Shown: positions 7,589 through 16,540, counted from the first letter of the stretch. The stretch is 37,112 nt of DNA from Bifidobacterium sp. UBA744 (GCA_002298605.1 DBKS01000010.1:28080-65191); one strand, 5' to 3'. Translations and numbers: made by a program. Notes: generated by a model not told the origin, from the letters alone.

Positions 7589-8395
7589 ATGACCGCCGAA
7601 CGTCCGATGATTGCCTTGAGTCCGCTCATGGATTACGGTCGGGATAGCTTGTGGATGCTTCCCGGATATATGAAGGCGATTGAGCGAGCCGGGGGCGTGC
7701 CGGTGATGCTGCCGCTGAGCGGGAACCCGGCCGTTGTCAGCCAGTGCGCGCAGCAATTCGACGGTTTTCTCTTCACTGGCGGCCCGGATGTCGGTCCGTG
7801 GGTGCGGCCGGGATCAACGGTTGGGGCGCGGTGGGGTAGCGCCAGCAACATTGGAGACACGGAAGACCGCGAAGGTGATATGGGCGGCCGCCGTGCCGAC
7901 GGGGATGCCACTGGCCGCAGCGAAGTGCTGAGCTACGGGCGCGACCGCATGGAATCATTGCTGCTGCAGGCGGTGACGAGCTTGGACAAGCCGATATTCG
8001 GCATCTGCCGGGGGATCCAATTCATCAATCGCTGGTTCGGCGGCACCCTCTGGCAGGATCTTCCCAGCGAACACCCCAGCGGCGTGGAACATCATATGAA
8101 TCCTCCCTATGACGCCTTTGGCCACAACGTCACGCTTGCTCCTGGCACGCCGCTGGCAGATCTGTTTGCTGGGCAGCGGTCGATTGCAGTCAACAGCTAC
8201 CATCATCAGGCGGTTCGCGACGTGGCGGATGGTTTCGAGGTAATGGCCACGGCGCCGGACGGCGTCATCGAAGCAATACGTCGGACCTCCAGCCGATTCC
8301 TGTGGGCCGTGCAATGGCATCCCGAATTCCTGTATGCAGTCGACCCGCGTTCGCAGCTGCTGTTCGACACCTTCGTCGACGCCTGTCGCGCCTGA
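7589..8395 (+). CDS. Class I glutamine amidotransferase-like gamma-glutamyl hydrolase (peptidase C26)
   Basis: A 268-residue cytoplasmic hydrolase of the PuuD/peptidase C26 family, which cleaves gamma-glutamyl amide bonds such as gamma-glutamyl-GABA; the substrate here is not known. Seen are FTGGPDVGP, the nucleophile elbow FGICRGIQ with C140, and VQWHPEF with the catalytic His and Glu. The ATG at 7589 is chosen because GGGGAGGG sits just upstream; the longer frame from 7550 has no support. Residues 72-113 form a Gly/Arg/Asp-rich stretch that looks longer than in typical members. It is 90 bp from ftsR and no polyamine genes are adjacent, so the context gives no clue. Confidence 0.85.
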   Translation: MTAERPMIALSPLMDYGRDSLWMLPGYMKAIERAGGVPVMLPLSGNPAVVSQCAQQFDGFLFTGGPDVGPWVRPGSTVGARWGSASNIGDTEDREGDMGGRRADGDATGRSEVLSYGRDRMESLLLQAVTSLDKPIFGICRGIQFINRWFGGTLWQDLPSEHPSGVEHHMNPPYDAFGHNVTLAPGTPLADLFAGQRSIAVNSYHHQAVRDVADGFEVMATAPDGVIEAIRRTSSRFLWAVQWHPEFLYAVDPRSQLLFDTFVDACRA

Positions 8396-8509
8396 TCCTG
8401 TGGGTTATGTCACCCCTGCCATCTTTAGCCGATAATGTACGTTATGTCAGATTAGGTATCCGAAAAAAAAGATCATGTCCAACCGACGCGCCTCAGCGCT
8501 CACCCGGCA

Positions 8510-9229
8510 TCAATGCTCGGCAAAGTACGCGTTGACCGCCGGGACGATGTCGCTGACCTGTTCGATGATCCGATACGCCCCATGGGATTCCATCTCGCCC
8601 TCGGGCGCATAACCCCAACGGCATCCGATGCAATCCAAGCCGCAGGCACGCGCGCCGTCGATATCGGTATACCGGTCGCCGATCATAATGGCCTTGTCTC
8701 CCGCATCGGGATCGAATCCAATATTGTCAAAGCAGTATCGGATGACCTGGTCCTTATCCAGCCGCGAATTGTCGGTACTGGCGCCGTAGATTCCATCCAA
8801 CAGACCGGTCAGATGGAAGTGCTCGCAAATGGGCACGCATTGGTATTCGGGCTTGCAGCTCGCCAACGCCAGATAATAGCCGTCCGCGCGCAGCCGTTCC
8901 AACTGCTCCGGAATGCCCGGGAACACGACATTCACCAGTCTGCCCGGCACCTTGGCGCCCGGTTCGTTGGGATCGTCAAACACGGCCTTGTCGGCGTAAT
9001 AACTTCGATAGACGTCGATGGCATGGTCAAGCTGATCCTCCGGCACATGATTGCGTCTCAGCGACTCGATGATCGCCGGGCCGATAAAGCGCTTGAGCTC
9101 CGCGTCATCGGGTACCGGACGGTTCAGGGCCTCAAAGGTCTTGACCACCGACCGGATGATGCCCTCATCTGATTTGGTAAGCGTGCCGTCCAGATCCAAC
9201 AGAACGACCTTCATGGGATGCTGTGCCAT
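8510..9229 (-). CDS. HAD-superfamily phosphatase (phosphoglycolate phosphatase-like)
   Basis: A 239-residue HAD hydrolase of the Gph/YhcW-like subfamily. Motif I is DLDGT (D12, D14), followed by a cap domain; motif II/III lies near ALASCKPEYQ, and motif IV is MIGDRYTDIDGARACG. Substrate is not predictable beyond a small phosphomonoester. GGAGA stands 8 nt before the ATG at 9229; an in-frame ATG five codons later is possible. On the - strand it follows rbpA by 67 bp with no evident terminator, so it may be co-transcribed from the SigR-type promoter ahead of rbpA. Confidence 0.87.
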   Translation of the reverse strand: MAQHPMKVVLLDLDGTLTKSDEGIIRSVVKTFEALNRPVPDDAELKRFIGPAIIESLRRNHVPEDQLDHAIDVYRSYYADKAVFDDPNEPGAKVPGRLVNVVFPGIPEQLERLRADGYYLALASCKPEYQCVPICEHFHLTGLLDGIYGASTDNSRLDKDQVIRYCFDNIGFDPDAGDKAIMIGDRYTDIDGARACGLDCIGCRWGYAPEGEMESHGAYRIIEQVSDIVPAVNAYFAEH

Positions 9230-9296
9230 GTCATACTCTCCATTGCCTTGCGGCGGATCGACTATGCTTCATATGATTGCCGTCCGACGACCGCGA

Positions 9297-9641
9297 TTAC
9301 TCGTAATCGGGAATCCAGCCGTCACGGTGCATCTGCAGCCGCTTGTCGAGCAGCGCCTTGAGTTCCTCTTCGCTGCGACGCTCCAGCAGCATGTCCCAAT
9401 GCGTACGGGTGGGTTTGGTGATCTCGTTCGTTTCGCCGTCCTCCCCTTCTCGGTGGGCGACGGCGCCGCAGCGGCATTCCCACTCATCGGGAATCTCTGC
9501 CCCCTCGGCAAACGGCAGAATGGTTCTATGGCCCTTCGGACAGATGTATGCCACATCGTTCCTTGCGGCAAAATCGACATTGTCATCTGATTCGAGCGAC
9601 TTTGCGCCAATGCTCATGCCCCTGAGGGAACGTTCCGCCAT
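9297..9641 (-). CDS. rbpA: RNA polymerase-binding protein RbpA
   Basis: RbpA is an actinobacterial protein that binds the principal sigma factor and RNA polymerase and stabilises the open complex. The 114-residue length is typical. Recognised segments are the N-terminal MAERSLRGMSIGAKSLES, the central zinc-ribbon-like region around YICPKGH and WECRCGA (Cys, His, Cys, Cys), and the C-terminal sigma-interacting helix with RTHWDMLLERRSEEELKALL. The ATG at 9641 is used, with AGGAG 8 nt upstream; a further in-frame ATG at 9674 would add 11 residues not typical of the family. A SigR-type promoter lies about 40 bp upstream. Confidence 0.96.
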   Translation of the reverse strand: MAERSLRGMSIGAKSLESDDNVDFAARNDVAYICPKGHRTILPFAEGAEIPDEWECRCGAVAHREGEDGETNEITKPTRTHWDMLLERRSEEELKALLDKRLQMHRDGWIPDYE

Positions 9642-9682
9642 ATTGGAGTCTCCTAACCTTGCAAACTCATCCAACGATATCC

Positions 9683-9708
9683 AACAGCTGGGACCATTGG
9701 ATTATTCC
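9683..9708 (-). promoter_or_regulatory. SigR/SigH-type promoter of rbpA
   Basis: On the - strand GGAAT (9708-9704) and GTT (9685-9683) are separated by exactly 18 bp, matching the GGAAT-N18-GTT consensus of the actinobacterial thiol-stress sigma factor SigR/SigH. A transcript would begin near 9676 and give a leader of about 35 nt before the rbpA ATG. rbpA is an established SigR target in Streptomyces coelicolor, which supports the call. The element starts 12 bp past the helY stop. Confidence 0.75.
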
Positions 9709-9720
9709 GTTTGACGCCTC

Positions 9721-12309
9721 TTATTCAACGCCCGAATAGGCGACGATCCCCCTGTTGACAGCCAGGTAGGCGTCGTGCGCGGTCCGCGCCAGCCGGTCAC
9801 CGTCGCCGGGCAGCAGATCCGCGATAGCCGCGATCTGCTGAAGCACATCCGCCAGCCGTTTGACATTGCGCACAAAGTCGCCTCCGGTCAGATCATTCGC
9901 ATACAGCACAGTCGACAGATCACGCCCCAAAGCCCATTCGTAGACAATGTCGCATATGCCGAAGTCAAGCTGAGGCAGATCGTCAAGACCGTTGTCCTGG
10001 CATATGTAGCTGATCTGGGCCCGCAGCTTGCCCAAGGCACGGGCGGTGCTGAACACCGTGCCCTTCGCGCCGCCGGGATACTGCCGCGGCTCTCCCCCGC
10101 CGCCGCGCCGCGCCTCGTACACCAGACCGGATACGACCGCGGCGAGTTCCGCCGGATCGAGATCGTCAAGCAACCCGGATTCCAACGCCTCGGCGAGAAC
10201 CAGATCCTGCTCGCTGTATAGACGCCGCAACAACTGGCCGCTGTCGGTGAGTCCGAACGCCTTGTCGGCAGTGCCGGCGGCATGGGTGTCGAACTGTTCG
10301 ATATAGCCGAGTTGGTTGAGGACGGAACAGATTCGGTCGAATTGGCGAGCCACGGACCCAGTCCGCGAGTCATACCGCTCTCGAACGCGTTCGAGCTCCC
10401 GCTGCTCGCGTGCCCACCGATGGCCCCACCGCAGATGTCGTTGCAGATCCGGGCAATTGCGGCACGGATGATCATGCTCCCTGCGCTTCAATTGCGCGAT
10501 GCGCATATCAAGGCTATGCCATGCGGCCTTGCGCGCCTCGTCCGAGGAGAACGCGGTATGCTTCAACGCGCGCCGCTCCCCCTTTTCCAGATCGGACAAC
10601 TGCATGCGTATGGTCATGAACTCTTTGAAATCGCCCATTTGGCAGACGAACGCCTGCTCATAGCCCGTGAGCGCGCGCTCAAGCGTCGCCATATTCGACT
10701 CAAGCTGGGTGGCGGACTCATTGGCCTCCCACTGGGCAAACGAATGATCAAGCGTCCGCCGGGCCGTGGCATAGTCGCTGGCGTTCAGCAAGTTAACCGC
10801 CATATTGAACGTCGGCCGGAAGCTCGAATGCAATGGATAGACGCGCTTGGAGGACAACGCGGCCGCGGTTTGCGGCAGAAAGCCGGCGTGATCCACCACA
10901 ATGGCGTGTCCGATGGTGTCGATGCCGCGACGGCCGGCGCGGCCGGTCAGCTGGGTGAACTCACCCGGGGTCAGACTCACATGGCCGGTGCCGTCGTATT
11001 TCTCCAGCTTCTCCACCACCACGCATCGCGCGGGCATATTGATGCCTAGCGCCAACGTTTCGGTGGCGAACACCATCTTCACCAGCCCCTCTTCAAACAG
11101 GCGTTCGACGATCTGGCGGAACAGGGCAATCATCCCGGCGTGGTGGGCTGCGAACCCCTCCTCCAGAGCAAAGCGGAATTGCGAGAAATGCAAGGTGGCG
11201 AGATCATCCTTAGTGAGCTGGCCTTCGACCATCTCGTCCACAATCCGTCGAATGCGCTCGGCCTCCCTGTCCGTGGTGAGTTCCAGCCCGGCGTTGATGC
11301 ACTGGTTCACGGCCTGATCGCATCCGTTGCGTGAAAAAATGAAATAGATGCCGGGCAGCATGCCGAGGAAATTGAGCTCGTCCACCACAGCCCAGCGTCG
11401 AGGCGTGTGGCGCTGAGGCTTCCGGTCCTTCCCCCCGCGGGGATCGTACGATCGGTTGGATTCGCCTCTCCTGCCATGATACTGCCGGCGGGCCGCCTGA
11501 CGGTCGAGCTGCTCAAGCCGAACCAGCAGATTCCGGTTCAGCGTGGTGGTCTGCTCGCCATGCTCGTCACGGAGATACAGGTCAAGGACCTCGGGCTCGC
11601 TGCGATCGTCCGACTGCACCAGGACATGCTGTTCCAGCGGCACGGGTCGTCGTTCGGACACCACCAGCCGCGTCTCGCCCCGCACCGACGCAATCCACGA
11701 CGAGAAATCCTCGACATTCGATACGGTTGCCGAAAGCCCTACGATACGGACCGATTGCGGCAGGTGGATGATGACCTCCTCCCACACCGGACCGCGAAAT
11801 CGATCGGCGAGATAATGCACTTCGTCAAGAATCACATAGCGCAGCGCATCCAACGTGGTGGAATGCTCGTACAGCATGTTGCGCAGAACCTCGGTGGTCA
11901 TCACCACGATATCGGCTTCGGAGTTGATCGAGTTGTCGCCGGTGAGCAGTCCCACGCGGTCCTCGCCGTACAGATCGACCAAGTCATGGTATTTCTGATT
12001 GCTCAGCGCCTTGATCGGCGTGGTATAGAACGCCTTGACATTGCGCTGCTGCGCAAGGTAGATGGCAAAATCCGCGATCACCGTTTTACCGGCACCGGTG
12101 GGAGCCGCCACCAGCACATTCGTGTCGGCTTCCAGGGCATCGATGGCGCGGCGCTGAAAGCCGTCGAGATCAAACGACAGCGACCGCTCGAATTGCGCCG
12201 CAACGGTTCCGGCGTGCCGCTGCCGCGCCTTGAATGCGGCATACCGCTGTGCGGCGCCGACATGTCCACTGTCATGAGGTTGCTGTCTGCGATGATGAGG
12301 TGCTGCCAT
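9721..12309 (-). CDS. helY: Ski2/Mtr4-like superfamily II RNA helicase HelY
   Basis: A large ATP-dependent helicase of the Ski2-like group, known as HelY in actinobacteria (Rv2092c), presumed to act in RNA processing. Motifs in the 862-residue protein: Walker A APTGAGKT at about 69-76, DEVH at 162-165, SAT at 193-195, and QLTGRAGRRGID as motif VI. A Cys-x2-Cys region (HPCRNCPDL) and the C-terminal helical part typical of HelY follow. The first 40 residues are basic and variable. Upstream are a small membrane protein and pafBC; in M. tuberculosis tatA and tatC separate pafBC from helY, so the neighbourhood is partly conserved. Confidence 0.93.
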   Translation of the reverse strand: MAAPHHRRQQPHDSGHVGAAQRYAAFKARQRHAGTVAAQFERSLSFDLDGFQRRAIDALEADTNVLVAAPTGAGKTVIADFAIYLAQQRNVKAFYTTPIKALSNQKYHDLVDLYGEDRVGLLTGDNSINSEADIVVMTTEVLRNMLYEHSTTLDALRYVILDEVHYLADRFRGPVWEEVIIHLPQSVRIVGLSATVSNVEDFSSWIASVRGETRLVVSERRPVPLEQHVLVQSDDRSEPEVLDLYLRDEHGEQTTTLNRNLLVRLEQLDRQAARRQYHGRRGESNRSYDPRGGKDRKPQRHTPRRWAVVDELNFLGMLPGIYFIFSRNGCDQAVNQCINAGLELTTDREAERIRRIVDEMVEGQLTKDDLATLHFSQFRFALEEGFAAHHAGMIALFRQIVERLFEEGLVKMVFATETLALGINMPARCVVVEKLEKYDGTGHVSLTPGEFTQLTGRAGRRGIDTIGHAIVVDHAGFLPQTAAALSSKRVYPLHSSFRPTFNMAVNLLNASDYATARRTLDHSFAQWEANESATQLESNMATLERALTGYEQAFVCQMGDFKEFMTIRMQLSDLEKGERRALKHTAFSSDEARKAAWHSLDMRIAQLKRREHDHPCRNCPDLQRHLRWGHRWAREQRELERVRERYDSRTGSVARQFDRICSVLNQLGYIEQFDTHAAGTADKAFGLTDSGQLLRRLYSEQDLVLAEALESGLLDDLDPAELAAVVSGLVYEARRGGGGEPRQYPGGAKGTVFSTARALGKLRAQISYICQDNGLDDLPQLDFGICDIVYEWALGRDLSTVLYANDLTGGDFVRNVKRLADVLQQIAAIADLLPGDGDRLARTAHDAYLAVNRGIVAYSGVE

Positions 12310-12368
12310 ATCAACGGTCTTTCATTATGATTGTCAGGTCACGGCGACGGGCCGGCGAACCGAAGAGC

Positions 12369-12698
12369 CTACCTCTTGTCGGCCCAATTGTCGTTTGCCC
12401 AGCGCTTCCACGCCGCCGCATGACGATTCTCAGTCCCGGACTTGCGGCGCAGTTTGCCGGCGTGCGCATCGACATACCGATCCACCGCCGACGCCAAGGG
12501 CTGAACGAACGAAGGGTCATCAGGGTCGGCACGCTCGACGTGCGCATCGCCCATGGCACCAAGAGGAACGGAAATCCTCCGTCCGGTCTCCCCCATGCCG
12601 CGCATCAGCCGCAAGGCGTGGACCACCGCATATGCAACGCCACCGGTCAAGGCCGCCAACAGCCACATAACGCACAGCACCCAGACCCACCAGGGCAT
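12369..12698 (-). CDS. Small single-span membrane protein of unknown function
   Basis: I do not recognise this 109-residue protein. It begins with a strongly hydrophobic Trp-rich segment (WWVWVLCVMWLLAAL and on to about residue 28), followed by a basic, polar cytoplasmic-type tail rich in Arg, Asp and Ala that ends in KRWANDNWADKR. The ATG is one base beyond the pafBC stop with an AGGACGG site upstream, and helY follows 59 bp later, so it is very likely a real operon member. It occupies the position of tatA-tatC in mycobacteria but lacks the TatA Phe-Gly hinge and amphipathic helix. Confidence 0.7.
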   Translation of the reverse strand: MPWWVWVLCVMWLLAALTGGVAYAVVHALRLMRGMGETGRRISVPLGAMGDAHVERADPDDPSFVQPLASAVDRYVDAHAGKLRRKSGTENRHAAAWKRWANDNWADKR

Positions 12699-12699
12699 G

Positions 12700-14586
12700 T
12701 CAGTCGCCGTCCTGCGTGCCGATCGACAGTTCCCGCTCCGCCCGGGCGATAATCATGGAACGGAGCGTGTTGGGCGCCACGGCAAGAATATGGCGGGCAT
12801 GCGCGATGCAGAACGCGACGAACCACGAGTCAGAGGAAACCGTAAGATTGACCTTCTCGCCCTGCCCGTAGGGCTCGATGCTGGCGCCCGGCAGATTCTT
12901 GATGAACGGCAGATCGGCCTGATCGGTGACGAACGCCGCCACGGTGCCATTGTCGAAACTCCATTTGCGAAGCTCGCTGATCGGCACATCCGGAATCTCG
13001 ACGTTCTGTTCCGGCTTGATGATGTCGGCATGCTCGACACGGCTGAGGCGGAGAACCTGCCAGCCATGGTCGCGCGCCTGCCCGGCCTTGCCCAGGCTTT
13101 TGCCCGCGGCGTTCACGTCGGTCCAAACAGCCACATAATACAGGCCCTCGTCCACAAAGATCTTGGCCGGGGCCACAATTTTGCGACGGGTGCGTCCCGC
13201 GCCATCGGTGTACTCCATGTCAAGCAGCAGCCCATCGTTGATGGCGCGCCTGACGACGGTGAAGCTGTTCGGCTCCAGCTCATAGCCGGTCAGCGACAGC
13301 CATGGGGTCTCGCCCGCCTTGACATGCGGGCGCAGACGCTGATACAGGGACTGCGCCTGTGCGCGCGACTGCTCCGACATCAGCGGGGAATGCGCCAAAT
13401 AGCTCACCGAAGCCGTCAGCAGGCTGAGATACTGCGGGGAGATGCCGGCCAACCGCTCCAGCCCCAGCGAATTGGTGGCGGAAACGATGCCTTCGGCGTC
13501 AAGCAGGGACCAGTCGATGTCGAAGAACTGGCTGCCGGCCATTTCGCCATCATCGGAAACCGTGGTCAACGTGTTGATGTCCTTGTGGATCACCGCCACG
13601 GACTTCCTCAGTTCGTCCTCGCTGCGGGGCATACCGATGAAGCGCTCGGCAAGTTCGGCCAGCGAATACTCCTCACCCAAATGAGCGGAAAGAAACAGCA
13701 TGAGACGAAGACGGCGATCGACTTCGGAACCGGTCTGGAAGGAGCCTGATTTCCTGTGGGGCTTGACATGATCCTCGTCTTTGGAATCGGACTGGGCGTG
13801 CACCAACGGCTGGGTGACCACCGTGGCCGCCGACGGACCGGACACGGCATCCGACGCGTCGAGCTCGGCGAAATTGACCGCGGCGTTCAGACGACGGTGA
13901 AAAGCCTCAACGGCCTCCTTCGGACTGATGATGGAGGCGCCGGGGTGCTCGAGCACATACATGGCCAGGTCGTCGGTGTCCCGGTAGGCGACGTTGATAT
14001 GCTCGCCGTCCACATCCACCGTAGCCGCGAAGCGACGGGAATCAATGACCTTGACCAATGATTCGGGAATCGTCTGGGTTCCCAGTCCAGGAGCGATGGA
14101 ATCGAGCCCCAGCCCCGGAATCGGCGTTTGCGGCACGCGGGGTGCGGTGCGGGACGTGGATTGCGGCTCCTGTTCGGAAGCCTGCGACATGGAAATCGAC
14201 CTGGCCAGATAATTGGCGGCCGCAAGAACCGGAAGATCCTCCTGCTCGAAATGCAGACGCACGCGGGGCTCATCGCCCAGCTGAAGTCGATAGGATGCGA
14301 AATCCTGCCCCTCGGATTTGGAGGAGTACTCGGGCTGGCGGGACTCGATGGCGATGCCCATGGCGGCCAGTTTGGCGCGATCGCGCTGGAACTGCTTGGC
14401 GAACGCCGCCTTGGCGGCCTGATCGGCCAACTCGCCATAGGAATCGGCGTAGGCCTTCACGCGTTGGGCGATCTGGCGGGACGTGAGCCATTGAGGGAAC
14501 GCCGATGACAATACGGCGAGCACATCCAATTCGTGCTTTCCCCATTTATCGGAGAACCGCCGCCTGCCGTTCGTTCCCTCTGCCAT
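12700..14586 (-). CDS. pafBC: WYL-domain transcriptional regulator, fused PafB-PafC
   Basis: PafBC is a DeoR/HTH-WYL activator of the LexA-independent DNA-damage response in actinobacteria. At 628 residues this is a single-chain version of PafB plus PafC. The N-terminal half starts with a winged helix (LTSRQIAQRVKAY) and has a degenerate WYL region. The second half begins near residue 290 with another HTH (YSLAELAERFIGM) and ends in a WYL domain with VAPAKIFVDEGLYYVAVWTDV. A Ser/Thr-rich linker and acidic stretch lie between the halves. It starts 132 bp from the pyrophosphorylase gene and heads the pafBC-membrane protein-helY unit. Single-chain forms occur in several actinobacteria. Confidence 0.88.
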   Translation of the reverse strand: MAEGTNGRRRFSDKWGKHELDVLAVLSSAFPQWLTSRQIAQRVKAYADSYGELADQAAKAAFAKQFQRDRAKLAAMGIAIESRQPEYSSKSEGQDFASYRLQLGDEPRVRLHFEQEDLPVLAAANYLARSISMSQASEQEPQSTSRTAPRVPQTPIPGLGLDSIAPGLGTQTIPESLVKVIDSRRFAATVDVDGEHINVAYRDTDDLAMYVLEHPGASIISPKEAVEAFHRRLNAAVNFAELDASDAVSGPSAATVVTQPLVHAQSDSKDEDHVKPHRKSGSFQTGSEVDRRLRLMLFLSAHLGEEYSLAELAERFIGMPRSEDELRKSVAVIHKDINTLTTVSDDGEMAGSQFFDIDWSLLDAEGIVSATNSLGLERLAGISPQYLSLLTASVSYLAHSPLMSEQSRAQAQSLYQRLRPHVKAGETPWLSLTGYELEPNSFTVVRRAINDGLLLDMEYTDGAGRTRRKIVAPAKIFVDEGLYYVAVWTDVNAAGKSLGKAGQARDHGWQVLRLSRVEHADIIKPEQNVEIPDVPISELRKWSFDNGTVAAFVTDQADLPFIKNLPGASIEPYGQGEKVNLTVSSDSWFVAFCIAHARHILAVAPNTLRSMIIARAERELSIGTQDGD

Positions 14587-14718
14587 TAGTCCTCACGTCT
14601 CACTAGTATTCGATGTTAACTGCGCATTGACGCGCACCTCATTTATTGTAATGGCTTTTGAGGTAATCTACGTCATTTTGCATCAATTTACCGCTCTTTT
14701 TCTTCGCTGGCGCAAGAA

Positions 14719-16155
14719 TCAGACAATCCAGTTGTCCGGCTCGACGCCCTGGGGCCCGACGAATTCGCCGTTGGGCACATATGAGGGCTGGCCGGTGTCT
14801 TCGAGCAGCGCATCGGAGAAGAACTTGACATTCTGTCCGAAGGTCCAGTCCCCGTGGATGGTCACGGATTTGGCTGCCGCCAACGACGGGACCGAGTAGG
14901 GGAATCGCTCGTCGAAATCATGGATGTTCTTGTAGTAGCGCGGATCGAGATCGATATTTGGGAAGATGTAGTTGCCGTCTTCCATTTCATACGAATCCGT
15001 CAGATGGAAGCGGTCGGACCGCATAATGAGCAGATCATTGGTGGTCTTCACCGGCAGGAAGCGCATGCGATCCACCTGCACGCAGATGGCGCCTTCGAAC
15101 AGGCCAATGGCGGCACCCATGGCGGTTTCCAACTGGATGACCTTGGTGGTGCTGGCATCGGTGGGGTCCACGGTTTTGGCATTGCGAATAACCGGCAGCG
15201 GCAGCACGCCGTTATATTCGGCCAGCTTCGCCTTCAGGGCGTCGATGCGAACCCAAATGGAGTTCGTGTTGAAATACGGGTGCTTCCTGATGTTCTGCGC
15301 ATCGGCCTTGTCGTCGTCGTGAACCTGGCTCATCTCCCGCAGCATCAGATTCCCGGTACGCCTATCGCGCACGATGTGGCCGCCCTTGCGATCGGCTTCG
15401 GTGCGGACGGCCACCTCGACCATGAACGGCGCCCCGGTGTTCTCAAAATACTGGGCCAGCGTCCGGGAGGGGCGTGCGCCCAGATTGTCCGAATTCGAGA
15501 TGAACAGATACTTATACCCTCGCTCCTCCAGAGCGTCAAGCAGACCGGACTCCCAGATGGTGGAGTACAGGTCGCCGTGCCCGGGCGGGCACCATTCGAG
15601 TTCGGGATTGGCCGGGAACGAAACCGGTTCTCCGGTCGCCGCGTCGATCTTGGGCTCGGCATGCTGGATGATTTCGACCGGCACACCCTCCTGGTGGAAC
15701 TTGCGGTTGTGGCTCACCACTTTCATGGTGTCGGCGGAGGTGCGGAAGGAATTCATCAGCGTCAGCGGCAGATCCACGCCCAGACGCGTGCGGGCCGTGA
15801 TGACCTGGCCGAGGATGATGTCGAGGAAGCGCATCCGCTTGGCCTTGTGGCGACGCACCGGCAGTAGGGACTTGGCGCATTCCAGGCCCATGGAGGTGCC
15901 CAGACCGCCGTTGAGCTTCAGGAACGCGGTTTTCGAGAATGCCTGCACCGCCTTGTCGTGATCGATCGTCGCATACACGTCGTGGAAGCTCGGAATATCG
16001 GTAAGCGGCTCGACATCGCTCTCCCTGATCCAGCTTGAGGCCTCCTCATGCTGCCATACGCGGTACAGGTGCTCGAACTGGGCAATGGACACTTCACTCA
16101 TGCCGTGTTCGCGCATTTTGGTTCTCGACAGCTCAAATGCGTCGACGGTGGTCAT
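14719..16155 (-). CDS. UTP-glucose-1-phosphate uridylyltransferase, eukaryotic UGP type
   Basis: Makes UDP-glucose from UTP and glucose 1-phosphate in the cytoplasm, feeding galactose metabolism and glycan synthesis. The 478-residue protein belongs to the UGP2-like family rather than the roughly 300-residue bacterial GalU family: it has the nucleotide-binding KLNGGLGTSMG followed by AKSLLPVR, and the substrate-site WCPPGHGD and FISNSDNLGA segments. In bifidobacteria this enzyme supports the Leloir-type pathway for galactose and host-glycan sugars (family knowledge). AAAGGGG precedes the ATG. The gene stands alone, divergent from the tRNA gene, with about 270 bp upstream. Confidence 0.93.
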   Translation of the reverse strand: MTTVDAFELSRTKMREHGMSEVSIAQFEHLYRVWQHEEASSWIRESDVEPLTDIPSFHDVYATIDHDKAVQAFSKTAFLKLNGGLGTSMGLECAKSLLPVRRHKAKRMRFLDIILGQVITARTRLGVDLPLTLMNSFRTSADTMKVVSHNRKFHQEGVPVEIIQHAEPKIDAATGEPVSFPANPELEWCPPGHGDLYSTIWESGLLDALEERGYKYLFISNSDNLGARPSRTLAQYFENTGAPFMVEVAVRTEADRKGGHIVRDRRTGNLMLREMSQVHDDDKADAQNIRKHPYFNTNSIWVRIDALKAKLAEYNGVLPLPVIRNAKTVDPTDASTTKVIQLETAMGAAIGLFEGAICVQVDRMRFLPVKTTNDLLIMRSDRFHLTDSYEMEDGNYIFPNIDLDPRYYKNIHDFDERFPYSVPSLAAAKSVTIHGDWTFGQNVKFFSDALLEDTGQPSYVPNGEFVGPQGVEPDNWIV

Positions 16156-16371
16156 AGAATCCCCTTTCCATCAATGGACCGTTTGTCACAATATGCCCCA
16201 GTGTACTCACACAATGGGCATTCTTTCGCGGTCTTCTGGGAGGTTTGATGAACATGTGGTGAAATGTCAAAGGCAAGAAAACACAATCTCACAAAAGCGT
16301 TGCGTTCGGTTCGGTCTTTGATGCATTTTGGCTGCCTCGACCGCGCTCCTACGATCCGCAACACGCGAGAA

Positions 16372-16399
16372 TTGCCAAATCACACGGATGTGGTATGTT
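16372..16399 (+). promoter_or_regulatory. Likely promoter of tRNA-Pro
   Basis: TTGCCA at 16372-16377 and TATGTT at 16394-16399 are separated by 16 bp. Transcription would begin near 16406, about 20 nt ahead of the mature tRNA 5' end. The match to the housekeeping consensus is moderate. Confidence 0.5.
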
Positions 16400-16425
16400 A
16401 TTCAACTGTTGCAAAATGCAATGTT

Positions 16426-16499
<74 letters not shown>

Positions 16500-16505
16500 C
16501 CGGAC

Positions 16506-16540
16506 TGCCCGGGGTTCCAACGAATTCCGGGCATTTTTTT
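16506..16540 (+). terminator. Intrinsic terminator of tRNA-Pro
   Basis: TGCCCGG (16506-16512) pairs with CCGGGCA (16527-16533) and is followed at once by seven T residues (16534-16540). It begins 7 nt after the tRNA and is the only canonical hairpin-plus-U-tract terminator I found in the window. Confidence 0.9.

Noticed and set aside
8396..8509. Terminator or small gene in the convergent gap with an A8 run and a near-palindrome around GTAC
   Set aside because: The only nearby stem (GCGC) is too short and too far from the A/T run, and no coding frame is supported.
12369..12698. TatA candidate, judged by position between pafBC and helY
   Set aside because: The hydrophobic segment is at the N terminus, but there is no Phe-Gly hinge or amphipathic helix.
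14854..15867. 337-codon open frame on + opposite the pyrophosphorylase gene
   Set aside because: Antisense shadow with no recognisable motif or ribosome-binding site.
16267..16272. TTGACA on the - strand as -35 of the pyrophosphorylase gene
   Set aside because: No acceptable -10 hexamer lies 16-18 bp downstream.
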